Source: Acanthornis magna
Taxonomy: Eukaryota; Chordata; Aves; Passeriformes; Acanthizidae
DNA length: 64,000 bases
NCBI GenBank assembly: GCA_036785705.1
Contig: JAWUZG010000056.1
Location: 14,578,001-14,642,000, forward strand
Direction: 5' to 3'
In this document: positions 37,001-49,739 of the stretch, piece by piece
Numbering within the stretch: position 1 is the first letter of the stretch
How the letters are laid out: every line of letters starts with the position of its first letter
Notes under the pieces: model-generated
Database searches by the model: none
The model's input: the letters and a program-made list of their open reading frames with translations, nothing else
Told to the model about the DNA's origin: nothing
Translations under genes and position numbers: made by a program

Positions 37001-40000
37001 CAGACTGCTTGGGAAAACATATCCAAACCAGGGAATATAAAAAGAGAAGGAAAAGGGGTCATTCATAGGTAAAGTGGTATTGCCTTTCAGACATATTATT
37101 TTTGCAAATTATCGCTATTTATAAAACTCATTAATGGATTCATGAACAAAAGCTATAAAATATTCATGAGCTTTCTGTAAGCATGGAAGTTTTGTCTGAG
37201 CATGAAAATACACGTGCAGAATATACACACACAAACAAAAACATGTACACAAAGAGGTATAAATGTCACACACATCCAGCTGAGAAACCTGCTAGATGAA
37301 CCCACAAACAGAGTAAATTGGAATAGACTCTAAGGGCGTGATGTCCAAATGATTATGTCTGTGGGCGTCCAAACATATTTTTTATATAAAATACTTCTGC
37401 ACATCAAATTGTTTGTTAACAGGACAATATCGTGTCTTGGGCTCATTCTCTCTGCCCCTACACCTACAGTTCTCTCTGCACTGTGCACTGAAAACTTGTC
37501 TCTGTTAATTGGTGCTGCATAAGTTAGGTTATACATTTAATATCCAAATCAACACCTACAGCCATCATGACTTCATGTGTTTGGATTCTGTCCTAACTGG
37601 CAGTAAAAGCTGTCATTAGGAGCAGGAAACAGTATGAAAGACCTTTCACGGCCTCTTTCAGCATGCAATGTCATCTGTTACCATGGGTTGTATAGTACTG
37701 ATGGCTATAAATGCCACTATGAATGATGCAATCTCCTATGTGATGATGAACTTGAAAAAACCTTTGTTGAATTTGTGCTTAAGGTGCTCATATTCCGGTT
37801 ATTCATGAGCATCCAAAATGTTGATCACCAGCCGGGTGTTTCAGCAACCCCAGCGGCAATGCTACAAAACTCACGCACAGCCCTTCCTGTAAAAGATGGC
37901 ACAAAAAAACTCACTATATCGATTCCGTGAGAGTTGTTTGTCAGGCATGTCAGCTGCGGCTCATTTCCCTAAATTTCACAACCTTTCCTAGTGGAAAGGT
38001 TTAGAAATAAAATTTGTAGTTTCCCTTCCTTTTTTTTTTTTTCCTTTAATGATAGCACTTCTCTGTCCAGCCTTCCTGCAATCATTTTGTTCAGATCTTT
38101 CTTTAAATCCATTTTGGATACCAAATCACGCCTACATGTAAACTACCTTATCTACAAGGGTAAAGGAATTTTTTTCCCAAATTTTAGGTGGGAGGCAAGG
38201 ATCTGGGCAAACCCCAAAGCAAGGGATGTGGAAGGCTGCCAGTGCTGAACCCAGTGTGGTTCAGAGGGATGTCATGGGCAATTCCCTGTCCCCGACTGCC
38301 AATGCTCTCCATCCCAGCAGCTGCAGCCTTTCCTGCACAGCCACAGGCCGCTCTCAGGAAGCAGCTGCCAATCATTCTGCATTGTGTGGTGATTTTGTCA
38401 CAAAATATCCCTACCATGGGCTGTGGTGAGCCCATCACAAGTGTTCTCCCCTGGAAATTGATGGAACCTGGAGCTCAGCCTCCAAGGGCAATGAAGTCAA
38501 GCTTTAACCCACAAGAAACTAAACTTCAGGTGTTGAATTTGTTTTGCTGAGAATCAGATTTTGCAGCTCCAGAGTGGTTGCTTGCTCTTGCTGGTGCTCC
38601 ATCCTGGGTGACCACTGTTGGGGATTTCCACGACGGAGAAAAGTCCTCTGGTGGTTGCAATCTTCTTTCTATCTCTGGACTTTCTTTCTGAAGGGCAGGG
38701 TTGCAAATTTAGCTGCTATCCCTGAAAGATTTTGGCACTAAAGGTGCAAAAGTGTAATTAAGAAGATTGAAAATGCATCAGAAATGTAGACACAGAGCCT
38801 AACTGCTGCAGAGAACAGGGGGGGAAAAAAGGAGAATTTAACTGACAGAAACACTGAAGAAAGTAAAAATTCAGTCACTTTGAACTACCTGACATGCAAC
38901 ATCATGAAGTTAAGGATCATGGCAGTAGTCTGTAAGGTCCAGAGTCAAATCAGACTTTCAGCATTGACTTTGGAAATCCACAGTCTTATTATCTGTTAGC
39001 TGGAAAAAAATCTGCATGGAAGACTCTATCATAATAAATATGGAATTTTATAATCTAATTTTATTTCATGCACATCATATGGGATATAAGCAGTTAGGAG
39101 TCTGCGCTCATGAATTTTCTAAATATCTTTTTCTGTTTTCTAACAAGAATGACTGACACGGTGTAACAATTTATTATTAACTATACACAAGATAGAAATT
39201 ATTTGGAATACCAGAGTATCTTGAATATGTGGGAATTTGTAAGAAGGAAAACTGGGACACATGGAAAAGAAAATGTAGAAAAGAAATAGCATGGAAAAAA
39301 AATGAAATGTAAAGTAAGAAGCTGCATGAGATGGATGTATTCTATTAAGCAATTTCGAAGAAAGCATTAAAAAAAATGGGAGAGGGCTACTGAGATGCAA
39401 GGAGCCTTTTTCATGATCCAAGAGCACACAGTCAAACCTGGGGAGGGCTTGAAAACCAAGGGATCACACCACACCCATGGCCTCCGGCACCTTCCATGCT
39501 GGTGATTTGGAATAGTGGCTGTGATTTCAATCCTTCTGAAGTCAAGTGTGAAAGTCTCAAGAATGGCGGCACACAGACTGGTCAGGCACATCTTCACTTG
39601 TCCCTGTGCGCTAAATATGACAGGACAGCGTTTGCAGTCTTTATGCTGTTTAAGATACACTTGCCTCTAATTGCCCAACCTTAGAAAGATCCCATTCTCT
39701 TCATTCTTAGCCAAATCAGCAGAGATGCTCGCCATCTTCCTTCCTCTTTCTCCATGTAGGAGGAGATAATGAAAAAGGCAGGTCCGTGGAATTTCTTAAA
39801 CTTATAAACTTCTGGGCATATGCTTGCCCAGAAAGACAAGAGATTTCCCTGTCAAAACCTGGGGCTACACAGAGAAAAATAATAATAAAAAAAAGATTAG
39901 GGGAAAGGGGGTTTTCAGGTCTAGAACCAGAGCCTTGTAACGAGGATAGCCTCTTTTGTTCTCATCTCTTTTAACTTTCTTTTTCCCTCGTAACAGTTGC

Positions 40001-40419
40001 CCGGTGGTTATGAAGAGCTTCAGTCCTGCATTTCAACTAAGGGGCCCTTCTTTATTCCCTCAGAAGAGGGCTGTCTCAAGAGCACCATGCTAAAGTGCTA
40101 AGTTATCATCAGGCTGGGGCTTTCGTGCAACTGTTTGTGTGTGTGTGAAACAAGCTCTCAACATGTTAGTAAGAAGCCTTTAACCCAGATTACGCCACCT
40201 CTCTTTCTATAGTGTTCTTTTAGGGCAGAGTGTGAAAGGTCACCCTCTCAGGCTGGATAGCAGCACTCAACCAATTACAGTGCCCCAGTGTTTCCACAAA
40301 AGAGAGTTTCGAGCCCACAGCTACAAAAGATTTTACGTGTCTGATTTTCAAAAACACAATCACAAAAGGAGGAGGCTCGCTTATGTCTATTTTTGGGCCC
40401 TGAATGATTTTTTTGTTTC

Positions 40420-40443
40420 AAAAAAAAAGAAAAAAAAAAAAAA
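40420..40443 (+). repeat. Poly(A) tract, one interruption
   Basis: A9-G-A14. No retrocopy or SINE body is recognisable upstream. Confidence 0.85.
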
Positions 40444-43400
40444 TCAATTCTGCTTCTCCAAAGAGGTCTGAAAAATTGCGGCCAGCCCAGCACCTATGCT
40501 ATTTAAAAAGCAAAACCTCTAATCCCTCAGGTTCAAGTAGGTGTGATTCAGGAGTCCTGGAGCTGCGAAAATAATAGGATGGGTTATCTGAGTATATGAT
40601 TAGTCTGGCTTTATGAAAACAATATTTACAGCAAGTGATATATAATGACTTTGAATTACACCTCTCGCTCCTGACACATTGAAAATTGTGTATTTCGTTT
40701 GCACAGGCACATTTTCAGGCCTATTACACCGACTAAAGTTTTGCCATTATCCTAAATGTGAGTTCTTCAGAAGTCTGCATGAGAATGAGCCAGCAACCAA
40801 TGTCCTTCCACAGAGATGCTGAAGTCAATGCAATGACATCCATCTTGTGCATTGTGTATATCTACAGAGAGCTCCCCATGAATGTGGTTAGAGGAAAATC
40901 CTTCCCTGAGAATTACCCATCTTAAAAGTCCTAAGGCAGATAGTTCTTCGTTTAACTTGGAGACTCAGTGTCTTCCTTTACTCTCTGTAGCTAAAGGTCC
41001 CTCATTAGTAAGAAGGAAAAAAATCTCACATGCTTTAAAATTTCATGGCTGAGTATTCAAAAAACGGAGGATTTAGGCCATCAGCTCTTCCTAGTTAGTT
41101 CTGAGGGAACACTCCATGCTTTCAGCTTAAGTGTTAAAAACACTACAATGAATATTTCAAAGCTATCTTGGAGTGTTGAGTACCTGCTGCAATCAAATCA
41201 AATAGGCAACCTTGAAAACCACAACCTGGAAGTCTTATTTCCAGTAAGCCCATCACAGCGGCACCTAGATGCTGACATATGGAAATTTTCATATTTCTCC
41301 CTAAGAAAGCAGTATATTCTCTAGTCTTTTTCTTCTGGACCTCTTAAAACCCATTAAATGCACAGAAATTAAGTGTCTTTTGTAGACAAAGGTGACAAAT
41401 GGAGGAATTGAAAAAAGTATGATATTGGAATTGGCAGTAAAATATTCCTGGGATCACAAACTGTAGATTAATTGCTGCAACAGCATTTATTTGAAAAATT
41501 GGGACAGGAAGGCAAAGTTTTATTGTAGGTCATGTAGAAGACTTACAAAGTCAGAGAAAAAAACTAAAGACGGATGCTATTTATGTCAGGGCAGAAAACA
41601 AAGTCTATGGGATTCCTGTGAAGCTCCGTGGAGATAAGAGCCGCCCATGCTGCAAACCCCTTTGGTGGTTCTGGGAAAACTGGTTAAAATTCCTGTACCT
41701 CGTTGTATGTATCTGCAAAATGATTACTGATGTAATTCTAAAATGTGTTGTGAGGTTTACTTGCCAAGTTTTGGGGATTCTTGAAAGAGAAGAGCCAAGT
41801 GAAGTTTCACACCATCTCACAGAAGATATATGCAAGATTTTATATGAGCCTATCTACGTGCTCCTATATGGATTCCCCACAGATAAAATATAACAGTGCT
41901 TGCTGCACATTTCCAGCAATGGTCCCATGTCTTTTTCTCCTCTTCCTCCATTCAACGAACTGTTAAAAGGCCAAGAAGAACTGTTGTGCAGATGATACGA
42001 AACTAAAGAACTTGTGGTAGGTGTTACACATTTTGGTACCATCTGTGCTATCTAATCCCAGCCAAAACAGTCTCCTGTTCCTATGTAACTCTGAATCTCA
42101 CTGGGAAAGGGGGGGAGTAGTGTGACTGGCTCAAACCTTCCTGTGTAGGAGTATTATTATCAGTGTTTGCAAATTTTTTCCCTCTTTATAACTACCATAA
42201 CTCTTCTTTAAAACCCCTCATCTGGCTGCTGGCCTACTACAGAAACTGAGCTCTCTACAGAAAAATGGCTCATGTTGGTTGGTTCACTTCTGGTGTGTTG
42301 GAGGGAATCCTCACCCAAGAGAAATTCATCAATTCACACCAAAAAAAAGCTTGTTTTATTTCTGTACTTTCTCAAATTTTGCCCTCCTTTGGGTCAGGAA
42401 CACAGACAGCATCCTGATGACACATTTTCTAGCATAACTCAAGACAAGTATTCCTGGAAACTGTTCAGGATTGAAACCACTCGTGGTAGATATTTCCAGA
42501 CACTGATGCCATTACAGTTTCTCTTAAGACCTGAAATTAGTTTGGGGTTTGTTCCATTCTTCATTTTGGTTTTAGATCCCATCCATGCCCTGATCTGCTC
42601 TCAGGGAGCTTTCTCTTCCCCAACAGACTATGGGAAAAGCTGTTTGTGCAAGGCCTACACACATGCGCAGAGAGTCATCCCGCGTGTGACATACCCACCA
42701 TGTTGTCATGGCTGTCAAACATAATAAAAGTAAGGCTAAAACACTTAGACACATATTGATCTGCTCCTGTGCCTCCCGTAGCATCCTTAGCATAATAGGG
42801 TCTTTCCACAGAGCTCTAACGTGAGCAGCAGATTTTTTCCTGGAACTGTTTCCTTTGGAAACAATAGAGGAAGCATCTGATCTCAAACTTGGCCATTGTT
42901 TTGCTCTTCTGCTGCTGCCATACAATCCTTGGGAGCCTGTGGCCTTCACCAGAAACACAAAGGAGAATGACTGGGCTCCCATTACGCTTCACAAGGCTGG
43001 TTTGCCTTGGGGATATTGTCCTATGAGAGAATTATTTGAAGGGACCATGCTAAACGGGGAAAAGAGAAAGGAGTGATAAAATTAAAAAATTACAGATTCA
43101 CTCAGTCACAAAGTCCATGTCCTGCCCAGTGTGGCACGATGCTGTGTTCCTCATTTTGTATGGCTGTGGCAACTCCTAGCAGTGGAGCATTCCTTCATGG
43201 ATAGACAGGGAATAATCTTCTTTCCCAGAACTCTACTTTTTTGTGTTGTTAGTATGTATTTCCATTTTAGCCCAACACACCTGTTTATACTGAAAGCCTG
43301 TGCAAAATATTCTGTGCAATTTCATTCATCTACTGATTTACTGATTTTTTTTTTAAAAATTGCTGCTGAAAGACGGGAACTCTTGCAAATTACATAAACT

Positions 43401-44182
43401 TGATTACTGTAATTGCTGTCAAGACAAAGTTTGCCTTGTAATGAAGCAATCGACGTAGCACTGTAGTCTTTCATTGTGCTTCCGAGCAACACTTTTTGTA
43501 TTTCATTGCCCTTGAAAGCTGGCATCTGCAGACTGAACTTTTCCACAAATAATCAACATGTTTGGAATAGATGAATATACAGCAGCATGACTAAAAGAAT
43601 AACTTCCAGCATCTGCTTACTAATTCCTTACCTTCAACCTACCCTCTTCCCTTTAGGTTTTTTTCATCTCTGCACTTACCACATCACCTGGAGCAGATAA
43701 ATGCATGCTCTGTTTAATCTTATTAAAGCAAAATCCACTCAACTATCTTATAGTTAAGTACAAAATCTTAGCTCCAGAACATTGGTTTTGCTCAGGGATA
43801 TGGAAGAGATAGAAGTGCTTATTCAAGGATAGATTGGTCTCTTTGAGACGTGTGGTCAACCTGCTAATAAGTTTGTACAATGTGAGATTGTACAGTCCAA
43901 CTGCAGGGGAAAAGTTGAAGCCTTTTATTCTTTTTCCTTTTTTTCAAATGTAATCACTCAGCTCGCAGGAAGAGAGGAATTTACTGCGTTACCTTTGACT
44001 TTTTTTCTCTTGTGAGTCACGGGAAATATCTTGTTTTTCATCACATCCATCTTCTCAAAGAAGAGGTGAAAAAGACATAAACTGTTAATCAAGGATTTAA
44101 AAAAATTATCTCTCCTTTGGTTCAATCATCAGTAATCCTTTGTATAATAAAAGCAGATCAGGTACCTTTAACAAAATGGTAT

Positions 44183-44210
44183 TTCTAAATTACCCCCGGG
44201 TAATTCAGAA
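44183..44210. repeat. 28-bp palindrome, one mismatch
   Basis: Arms TTCTAAATTACCC (44183-44195) and GGGTAATTCAGAA (44198-44210) pair over 13 bases with one mismatch around a CC spacer. The inner 8 bp are perfect, and the TAATT half-sites form an inverted pair of homeodomain-type cores. It could be a binding site or just a chance palindrome. Confidence 0.75.
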
Positions 44211-45539
44211 TGGTAGGTATTTTAATCTCTACAATCCCTAGTATGTATCTATTTATTTTCCCTGGCTTTTGGCACCCACCTGGCAAGAATCCAGTCCCCA
44301 CGGCAAGAGAACTATCAGAAACAATAGCAACTTCCAAGAGGAGCACAGACAGTGAAAGAATGATCAAATTAACTTTTTTTTTGTTTTTTAATTTGGCTTC
44401 TGCTGGCATCTAGCTGGCATGGACACACCTGTACAGATACACACACACAACAAGCAATAAAAGGCAAGAAAAAGCAAGGGAAGAGGAAGAGGGAGTGAAA
44501 CTGGAACACGATACATGTGGAGAAATCCCAATAGACCCACTACATTTTATTCAAGTTTTCTTGTTTTCCCAAGCCTCTCTAACTGGTGTTACTCCATTGC
44601 AGAGAAACACAGAAAATAAGAAAAGCTGAATGAGAGCAGCACTGCCCCTATTCCAGCACACACTCTGTGTGTTTAAAGCCACACCTTTTGCCAAATACTG
44701 TGTGTGCATGTCTGCATGAGTGAGAGAGTTCATAAATATCCATCAGAGACATCAGTGACTGTATTTATTAACTTGTTTACAAATCTCATTCAAGTTTTTG
44801 CATTGTGGTCACGAAGTTGGTCAAATCCCCAAAACTTCACAAATAACATTTTAATGGTATAGGCGATGCAGCTGTTCTGACAGTAGAGGATTCCAAATGA
44901 GAAGGATCTGCAGACAAGTTGGGGAGCAACATTAAATACAAAATTATCTTGGTTAATTAAAGAAACAGTCTTAAATGAACTAAGGGGTTCAAGAGGGGTT
45001 GACTTAAACTGCTGCATGCTGAAGGAAAGCCAGGGAGCATTTCTGTGGATGATCGGGGAGATACCATTAGTGACAGATTAAACTAGAATGAAGAATGTTA
45101 GGATATTGGAGGGGGGAAAAAGGAAAATGTCCCACTGGCATGATGTGCAATCTCTAGAGCATCTGAAGCTTTCCAGCACCAGTTACCAGCTGGAGGGAGG
45201 ACTGGGATCTACCTTTGGAACTGCAATGCAAGAAAAGTCTGCAGCAAATAGAAAGGGTCCCCTTTCCACCAGCATGGAAATATTGAGGACTTAGTTTTGC
45301 TCAATTTTCAATAAGAGAAGGAAAGGAATGGCAGCAAAAGTATAAAACTAGAAGTAAAAGTGAAAGGAATAAACTATTTCACAAGTCCATTCAAGCTAAT
45401 AATATTTGGTGTAGATCTCAAGAATCATTTAAGGAAATTGAATTTATTTGAGTGTTAGAACCGACCATTGAGGTACTGTGGCACTAGAAGCTGTCCAGAA
45501 GATGAAGGACAGGTAAAGTTTGTCCAGACAATTTCTTAT

Positions 45540-45605
45540 TCCCATCCTAACACAGAAAAGAACTAGATAATCTCCTGAGGTCCTTTCCTGGCTCACTCCT
45601 GATGG
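45540..45605 (+). mobile_element. Probable CR1 3' terminus, sense orientation
   Basis: 'gaactagataatctcctgag' followed by 'gtcctttcctggctc' matches the last part of a sense-oriented CR1 ('gactagatgatctcttgaggtcccttccag'), which is normally followed by the short terminal ATTCTATGA repeats. Here the terminal repeats are lost or unrecognisable. Sequence upstream (45300-45540) may be the rest of an old copy, but I cannot align it by eye. If correct, this is the only plus-strand CR1 in the window. Confidence 0.5.
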
Positions 45606-46299
45606 TTCCATGGCATAACCTAGGAAATGTCAAAATTATGGGTGTCCGTTCCTCATTGTCCTCCACACAGCATGAGCTCCAGATGGGAAGAATTAAGCAG
45701 CAAGAAAATTATCTCTGCTCTCAGTTCTGGCACCACAGCAGCTCTCAGAAAAGAGGAGGGCTCCATTCCAGCAGAAGTGTGGCTCAGTCCCTCCTAGCCC
45801 AGACACGAAAAGGCTCCTGCTCTTCTTGGTCATGGTACAATCCAGTTACACACACAAAAACTGGCGCATATTCTGTATATGCACTACCTGGAAACTTGGC
45901 TAGCAACCTCCAGCAAGTTTCTGCTGACCATGAGTCAACTGGCTTTTTTTTTTTCTCAGAATCTTAGAATCTGGATGAAAAGTGGGGCAAATTTTCCATA
46001 GGGTAGCAAATTGCACAAAGAGAACCACCCTGCCAAGTTTCATTCCCACCCTCCAGAGATGGAAACACTGAATCTTTTCCATTAATTTGATCTGCAATGC
46101 ATGAGCAAAACAAAACGTTCTTCTGTAATTTGCAAAGATAATTTCACTAAGAAAAAATTAGGAGGAAAAAAGTGCTCATTTCCATGCTAGAAATGCAAAA
46201 TTTCAACAAAAATATTTGAGGTTTGGGTAAGTTAGAAGAGAAAACTGAAAAAAGGTCATGCTGAAGGTTAGTTCTAAGCAATAATTAGAAGGAATAATG

Positions 46300-46630
46300 T
46301 ACTGTAAGACTGGAGAGAACTTCCAAGGTCACTTAACCCAGCTCTCTGCTATGCATCTACATTGTGTAATCCCATTTATAAATTCATTGAACTCCAAGTT
46401 AAAACTAGTTTCATTATTTGACTTAACTGCACCTATTAGAAGGCTTTTCAAGAATGTCAGTCTCTGACTAGAAATCTTCTTCTAATTTCCAATTTAGATT
46501 TATTCACCATCAGTTTATCCCATTTGTTTGTGTGCCAGCACTGTTTACTAATTTAAATAACTCTTTTTTCTCACTTCTTTACTTCTCTGATGTATTTCTA
46601 AGGAGAATCATACCCCATATCCATCAGTAT
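46300..46630 (-). mobile_element. Ancient CR1 LINE 3' fragment
   Basis: The segment follows an old amniote CR1 type from its 3' end: 'gactggagagaacttccaag', 'cttaacccagctctctgcta', 'ttctaatttccaatttagat', 'ttattcaccatcagtttatc', 'ccatttgtttgtgtgccagc' and 'ctctgatgtatttctaagga'. Blocks appear in the right order over about 330 bases. The wording matches the CR1 group common in turtles and crocodilians, unlike the younger avian CR1 at 48.07 kb. It therefore probably predates the bird radiation. It is antisense, 5'-truncated and non-coding. Confidence 0.75.
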
Positions 46631-48070
46631 TTGTACTGCTAATGATATTTAGCTCATAAGGTGTTTGATGTCCATTTTCTACCTCAAGAAACAAATAATG
46701 CCTAAATTTATGTGTGTATCCGTTCAGGTGTACCTTCCGCAGACTGAAAGCAAAGGGACAAACCTACAGAAAACAACTTTTATACAGGCAAGTTATTTCA
46801 GAACTGACCCCTGCAGATCATTTTTCTGAAGGTTTAAGTATTGGCCATCGCACCTGGCTGAGTCTCCTGTGATCTTCCCATTTTTCTGTTCCTACAACAG
46901 CGCTGACACTCCGTGACAGCAGAACTGCTTTTAGTTAAAGGAACCAAAGGTGAGCCCTTTAGCAAAGAGCTTCTGGGAGCAGGAAAAGGACATCGGGAGC
47001 TTATCATAAACCTCATTAAAAGCAATTCTGCTCTGCAAGGCTATGGAGAGGGAATTCTGTATGAGAGAAAACAGACAGGAGGGAGTAAATGGGTACGAGG
47101 CATTGCTCAGTGCTCCCAGCTCTATCACTGTGTGGTCCAGTCAGGATAGATGCTCCTGCACTCCGTTACAGATAACAGAGGCTCTTTATAGCACAGATGA
47201 GAACAATCCTTGAAACACAAAGAGGAAAGAGTTCAAAGAGACTGAATTTCTTGGAGTACCGAATCCAAACTCCAGCTAAGAGCAAAAGAAGGGCCTGGGG
47301 AATCTGGAGACTTTGCAATGATAGTTTAATTAGACGAGCCTTATCTGTACAACAAATGTGGCAGCTCTCTGAAAAACTCAGCTTTTTGTTCCTCACTTAA
47401 AACTCTATCACTTTCCCCAGCACTGGAATAGCCTTTTGCCTAGTAACAGACACACTGCCTATGATCCAGACAAAATCCATGCACTGAAACTTGAATTCTT
47501 CACCCTTAAATGTGCAGCATTTTTCATGTAAAACTAGAAAATGTTCTAGCATTTAGCCAGTAGATAAAGGGATCCTTTCCAAAAATGCTTAGGAAAAGCT
47601 GTATTTAGAACATGTATTTATAGCTTATTATTTTACATATTTGGTACCTATCTGTCTGGACTTTCTTTTAAAAAATGTCTTATCACTATTAGTCTAAATA
47701 AAGTCTCTCAGATTACTTCCCATCATTTCTATTTTGTTATCCAACTGAGCGCTCTTATCTGTATATTTTAAATGTTTGTTTAAAATTATTAAGATTTCTT
47801 TGTAAAGTTTCCAGGGAAAAAGGAGAAAACCCTTAACTCCACTTTCTCATAGCACAAGAATAAGGGCAGAACCAGTAATATTAACAATAAAAAATAAATA
47901 CTTTTTATTCAAATAATTTAGCAATTTTACCATCAAAGGATATCACTGAGGTCCAACATTAAATTTAAAAAAAATCATGTAGGAATGGGCATCCTCCAGG
48001 GATTCATGGGAAGAATGAAGGACTGCTAAGTTTTATATAGTCTATATATTGAGGTCTTCAAGAGGTTTTC
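46631..48070. other. Non-coding sequence between two CR1 copies
   Basis: Unique sequence with short open frames on both strands (60-78 codons), none recognised. No RNA gene or further repeat seen. Confidence 0.6.
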
Positions 48071-48470
48071 AATCATAGAATCACAGAAATATGGAATGGT
48101 TTGGGTTGGAAGGGACTTTAAACATATCCAGTCCCAATTCCCTGCCATGGGCAGGGACACCTTCTACTATCCCAGGCTGCTCCAAGCCCTGTCCAACCTG
48201 ATCTTGGACACTTCCAGGGATCCAGGGGCAACCACAGCTTCTCTGGGGGAATCTGTGCTTCCCACCATCACAGTGAAGAATTTCTTCCTAATCTAACCCT
48301 GTCCTCTGTCAGTTTGACACCATTGTCCCTTGTCCTGTCACTACATGACCTTGTAAAAAATCCCTCTCTGGCTTCCTTGTAGCTCCTCTAGGTCCTGCAA
48401 GGCCTCAGCAAGGTCACCCCAGAGCCTTCTCTTTTCCAAACTGAACAATCCCAATTCTCTCAGCCTTTCA
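48071..48470 (-). mobile_element. CR1 LINE 3' fragment, best-preserved copy
   Basis: This is the longest and clearest mobile element here. It starts with 'AATCATAGAATCACAGAAAT', the inverted CR1 terminus. In order come 'ggtttgggttggaagggact', 'ccatgggcagggacaccttc', 'ctatcccaggctgctccaag', 'cttccagggatccaggggca', 'gaagaatttcttcctaatct', 'cccttgtcctgtcactacat' and 'gagccttctcttttccaaac'. About 400 bases of the 3' part survive, truncated at the 5' side as usual for CR1. The songbird-type wording and good preservation suggest a fairly recent insertion. The small open frame at 48096-48296 is repeat sequence, not a gene. Confidence 0.96.
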
Positions 48471-49300
48471 ATCAGTCAATTAGCTGCTGTTTAGCTGTAG
48501 ACACTTAATTCCAATGCATAGAATTCAGATTTCTTTACCTAGCATAGGATTGTCTTCATTTTCAGCACATCATGATCAATGGCATCAACCTTAAACTCTG
48601 GAGTTATCAAAAGTGTCAGAATCAGCTACCTGGGAAACATTCTGGGTGAACCTGTGTGACAGATAATGCTTTAGAAGATAAGTTTGGATATTTTAGGCAA
48701 AAGTAAAAATGCTTTATTTTCAGGATTATCATTCAGAAAGGGGAGAAGGACACAGCTTTTAAGTTGGAGGGGAAGACCATTCTCAAATTGGAGAGGGAGA
48801 TTTCTCCCAAATTTGCCCATCTTTTCTTGAAGGAGAAGAGGGGACCAGGGTCAGAAACTTTTCCCCTGCCCACAAACAAACCAGAAAATCCAGGAAGATC
48901 AGATGCATTTTGATTGATCAAGATAACTATTTGGGAGAAAGCAGGAGAGAAGTGGCAGGTCTAGGGTAGAGAAGAATAAAATGCTACGCACAAGTTTGAG
49001 AGAGAAAAACCTCCTTGCTCATAATAGCTTCCTATTCCTGTCTGTCCTGTGCATGTGGAGGTGGGAGCAGCCCCAGAACTGCACAGCCTGACACACTTTT
49101 ACAGGACAAGGCATTAAAGGCCGCCAGCGGGTGGGAAAGGCCAGCAGCACAGCCAGGGTACCCACCCTTTTTGGAGCCCAGGTGAAAGCCGCCTGCCAAG
49201 GTCAGGCATTCAGTCACCAGGTGGTGTATTTAATTTAAAAGGAGTGTTAACCTTGTTTACACAAAATAACACCAATATGCAGAGAAGCAGTAAATCCATT

Positions 49301-49420
49301 GTCGTTAAACAGCGGGGAGGCCGCGCAGTGCTGGCAGCCTGCCCGCCGTGAACTCGCCTGGCACCCGCCGCACGCCTCCACCGCCGGCCACCGCAGCCAA
49401 ACGCTTTGTGGTGTGCCCTT
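49301..49420. promoter_or_regulatory. CpG-dense core (mini CpG island)
   Basis: Fourteen CpG in 120 bases, with CCGCCG and CCCGCC runs. It is shorter than the usual 200-base CpG-island threshold, but far denser than anything else in the window. CpG survives only where DNA is unmethylated in the germ line or newly gained, which hints at regulatory use. Confidence 0.45.
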
Positions 49421-49630
49421 TCTACCCTCCAGTTGACTCTTTACATTCTTGTCAAATATATTTAGAACAAGAGGTGTCCACTTGAAGGGAAACATTTGTT
49501 AATCGCTTAAATGCAGGAGTCTGGCAGCGCTCCAAGTTTACATTTATAAATATGTAGTATCTGTTTCCAGCTAAACAAGGAACTCCTGACCCCCCTCACC
49601 CGCAATCCCGCAAATATATATACATATACA

Positions 49631-49667
49631 GGAGGGGAACTTGCAAGGGGCTGGGGGCAGGGGGGGG
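49631..49667 (+). other. G-quadruplex-type motif
   Basis: GGGG-CT-GGGGG-CA followed by a run of eight G (49647-49667) meets the G3+N1-7 pattern if the last run supplies two G3 tracts. GGAGGGG lies just upstream at 49631. It sits within the CpG-elevated plateau, where such motifs are often found near open chromatin. Confidence 0.6.
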
Positions 49668-49739
49668 AACTGGAAATGATGAACAGAACCAGCCTGGCTG
49701 CGGCAGGGACGGTCCAACCTCCCTCCCCGCTGTCAATTT

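Larger units (their letters stand above)
31087..45539. other. Non-coding sequence, longest stretch without a clear transposon
   Basis: Unique, AT-rich sequence with homopolymers (T14 at 34836, T13 at 38030, A-tract at 40420) and the 44.19 kb palindrome. The longest frames (32908-33369, 153 codons; 42272-42724, 150 codons; 42572-42982 minus, 136 codons) have no recognisable domains and overlap frames on the other strand. 36650-36820 is locally CpG-richer next to a CA-rich run. The scarcity of recognisable insertions over 14 kb is compatible with constrained regulatory DNA, but also with repeats too old to see. Confidence 0.5.

Noticed and set aside
37439..37500. Possible further MIR fragment ('gtgtcttgggctcattctct')
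   Set aside because: Only one short block fits, with no supporting blocks in order.
42272..42982. Overlapping 150- and 136-codon frames on opposite strands
   Set aside because: No recognised domain and no splice structure; likely chance.
48096..48296. 66-codon frame
   Set aside because: Lies entirely within the CR1 3' region, antisense to the element.
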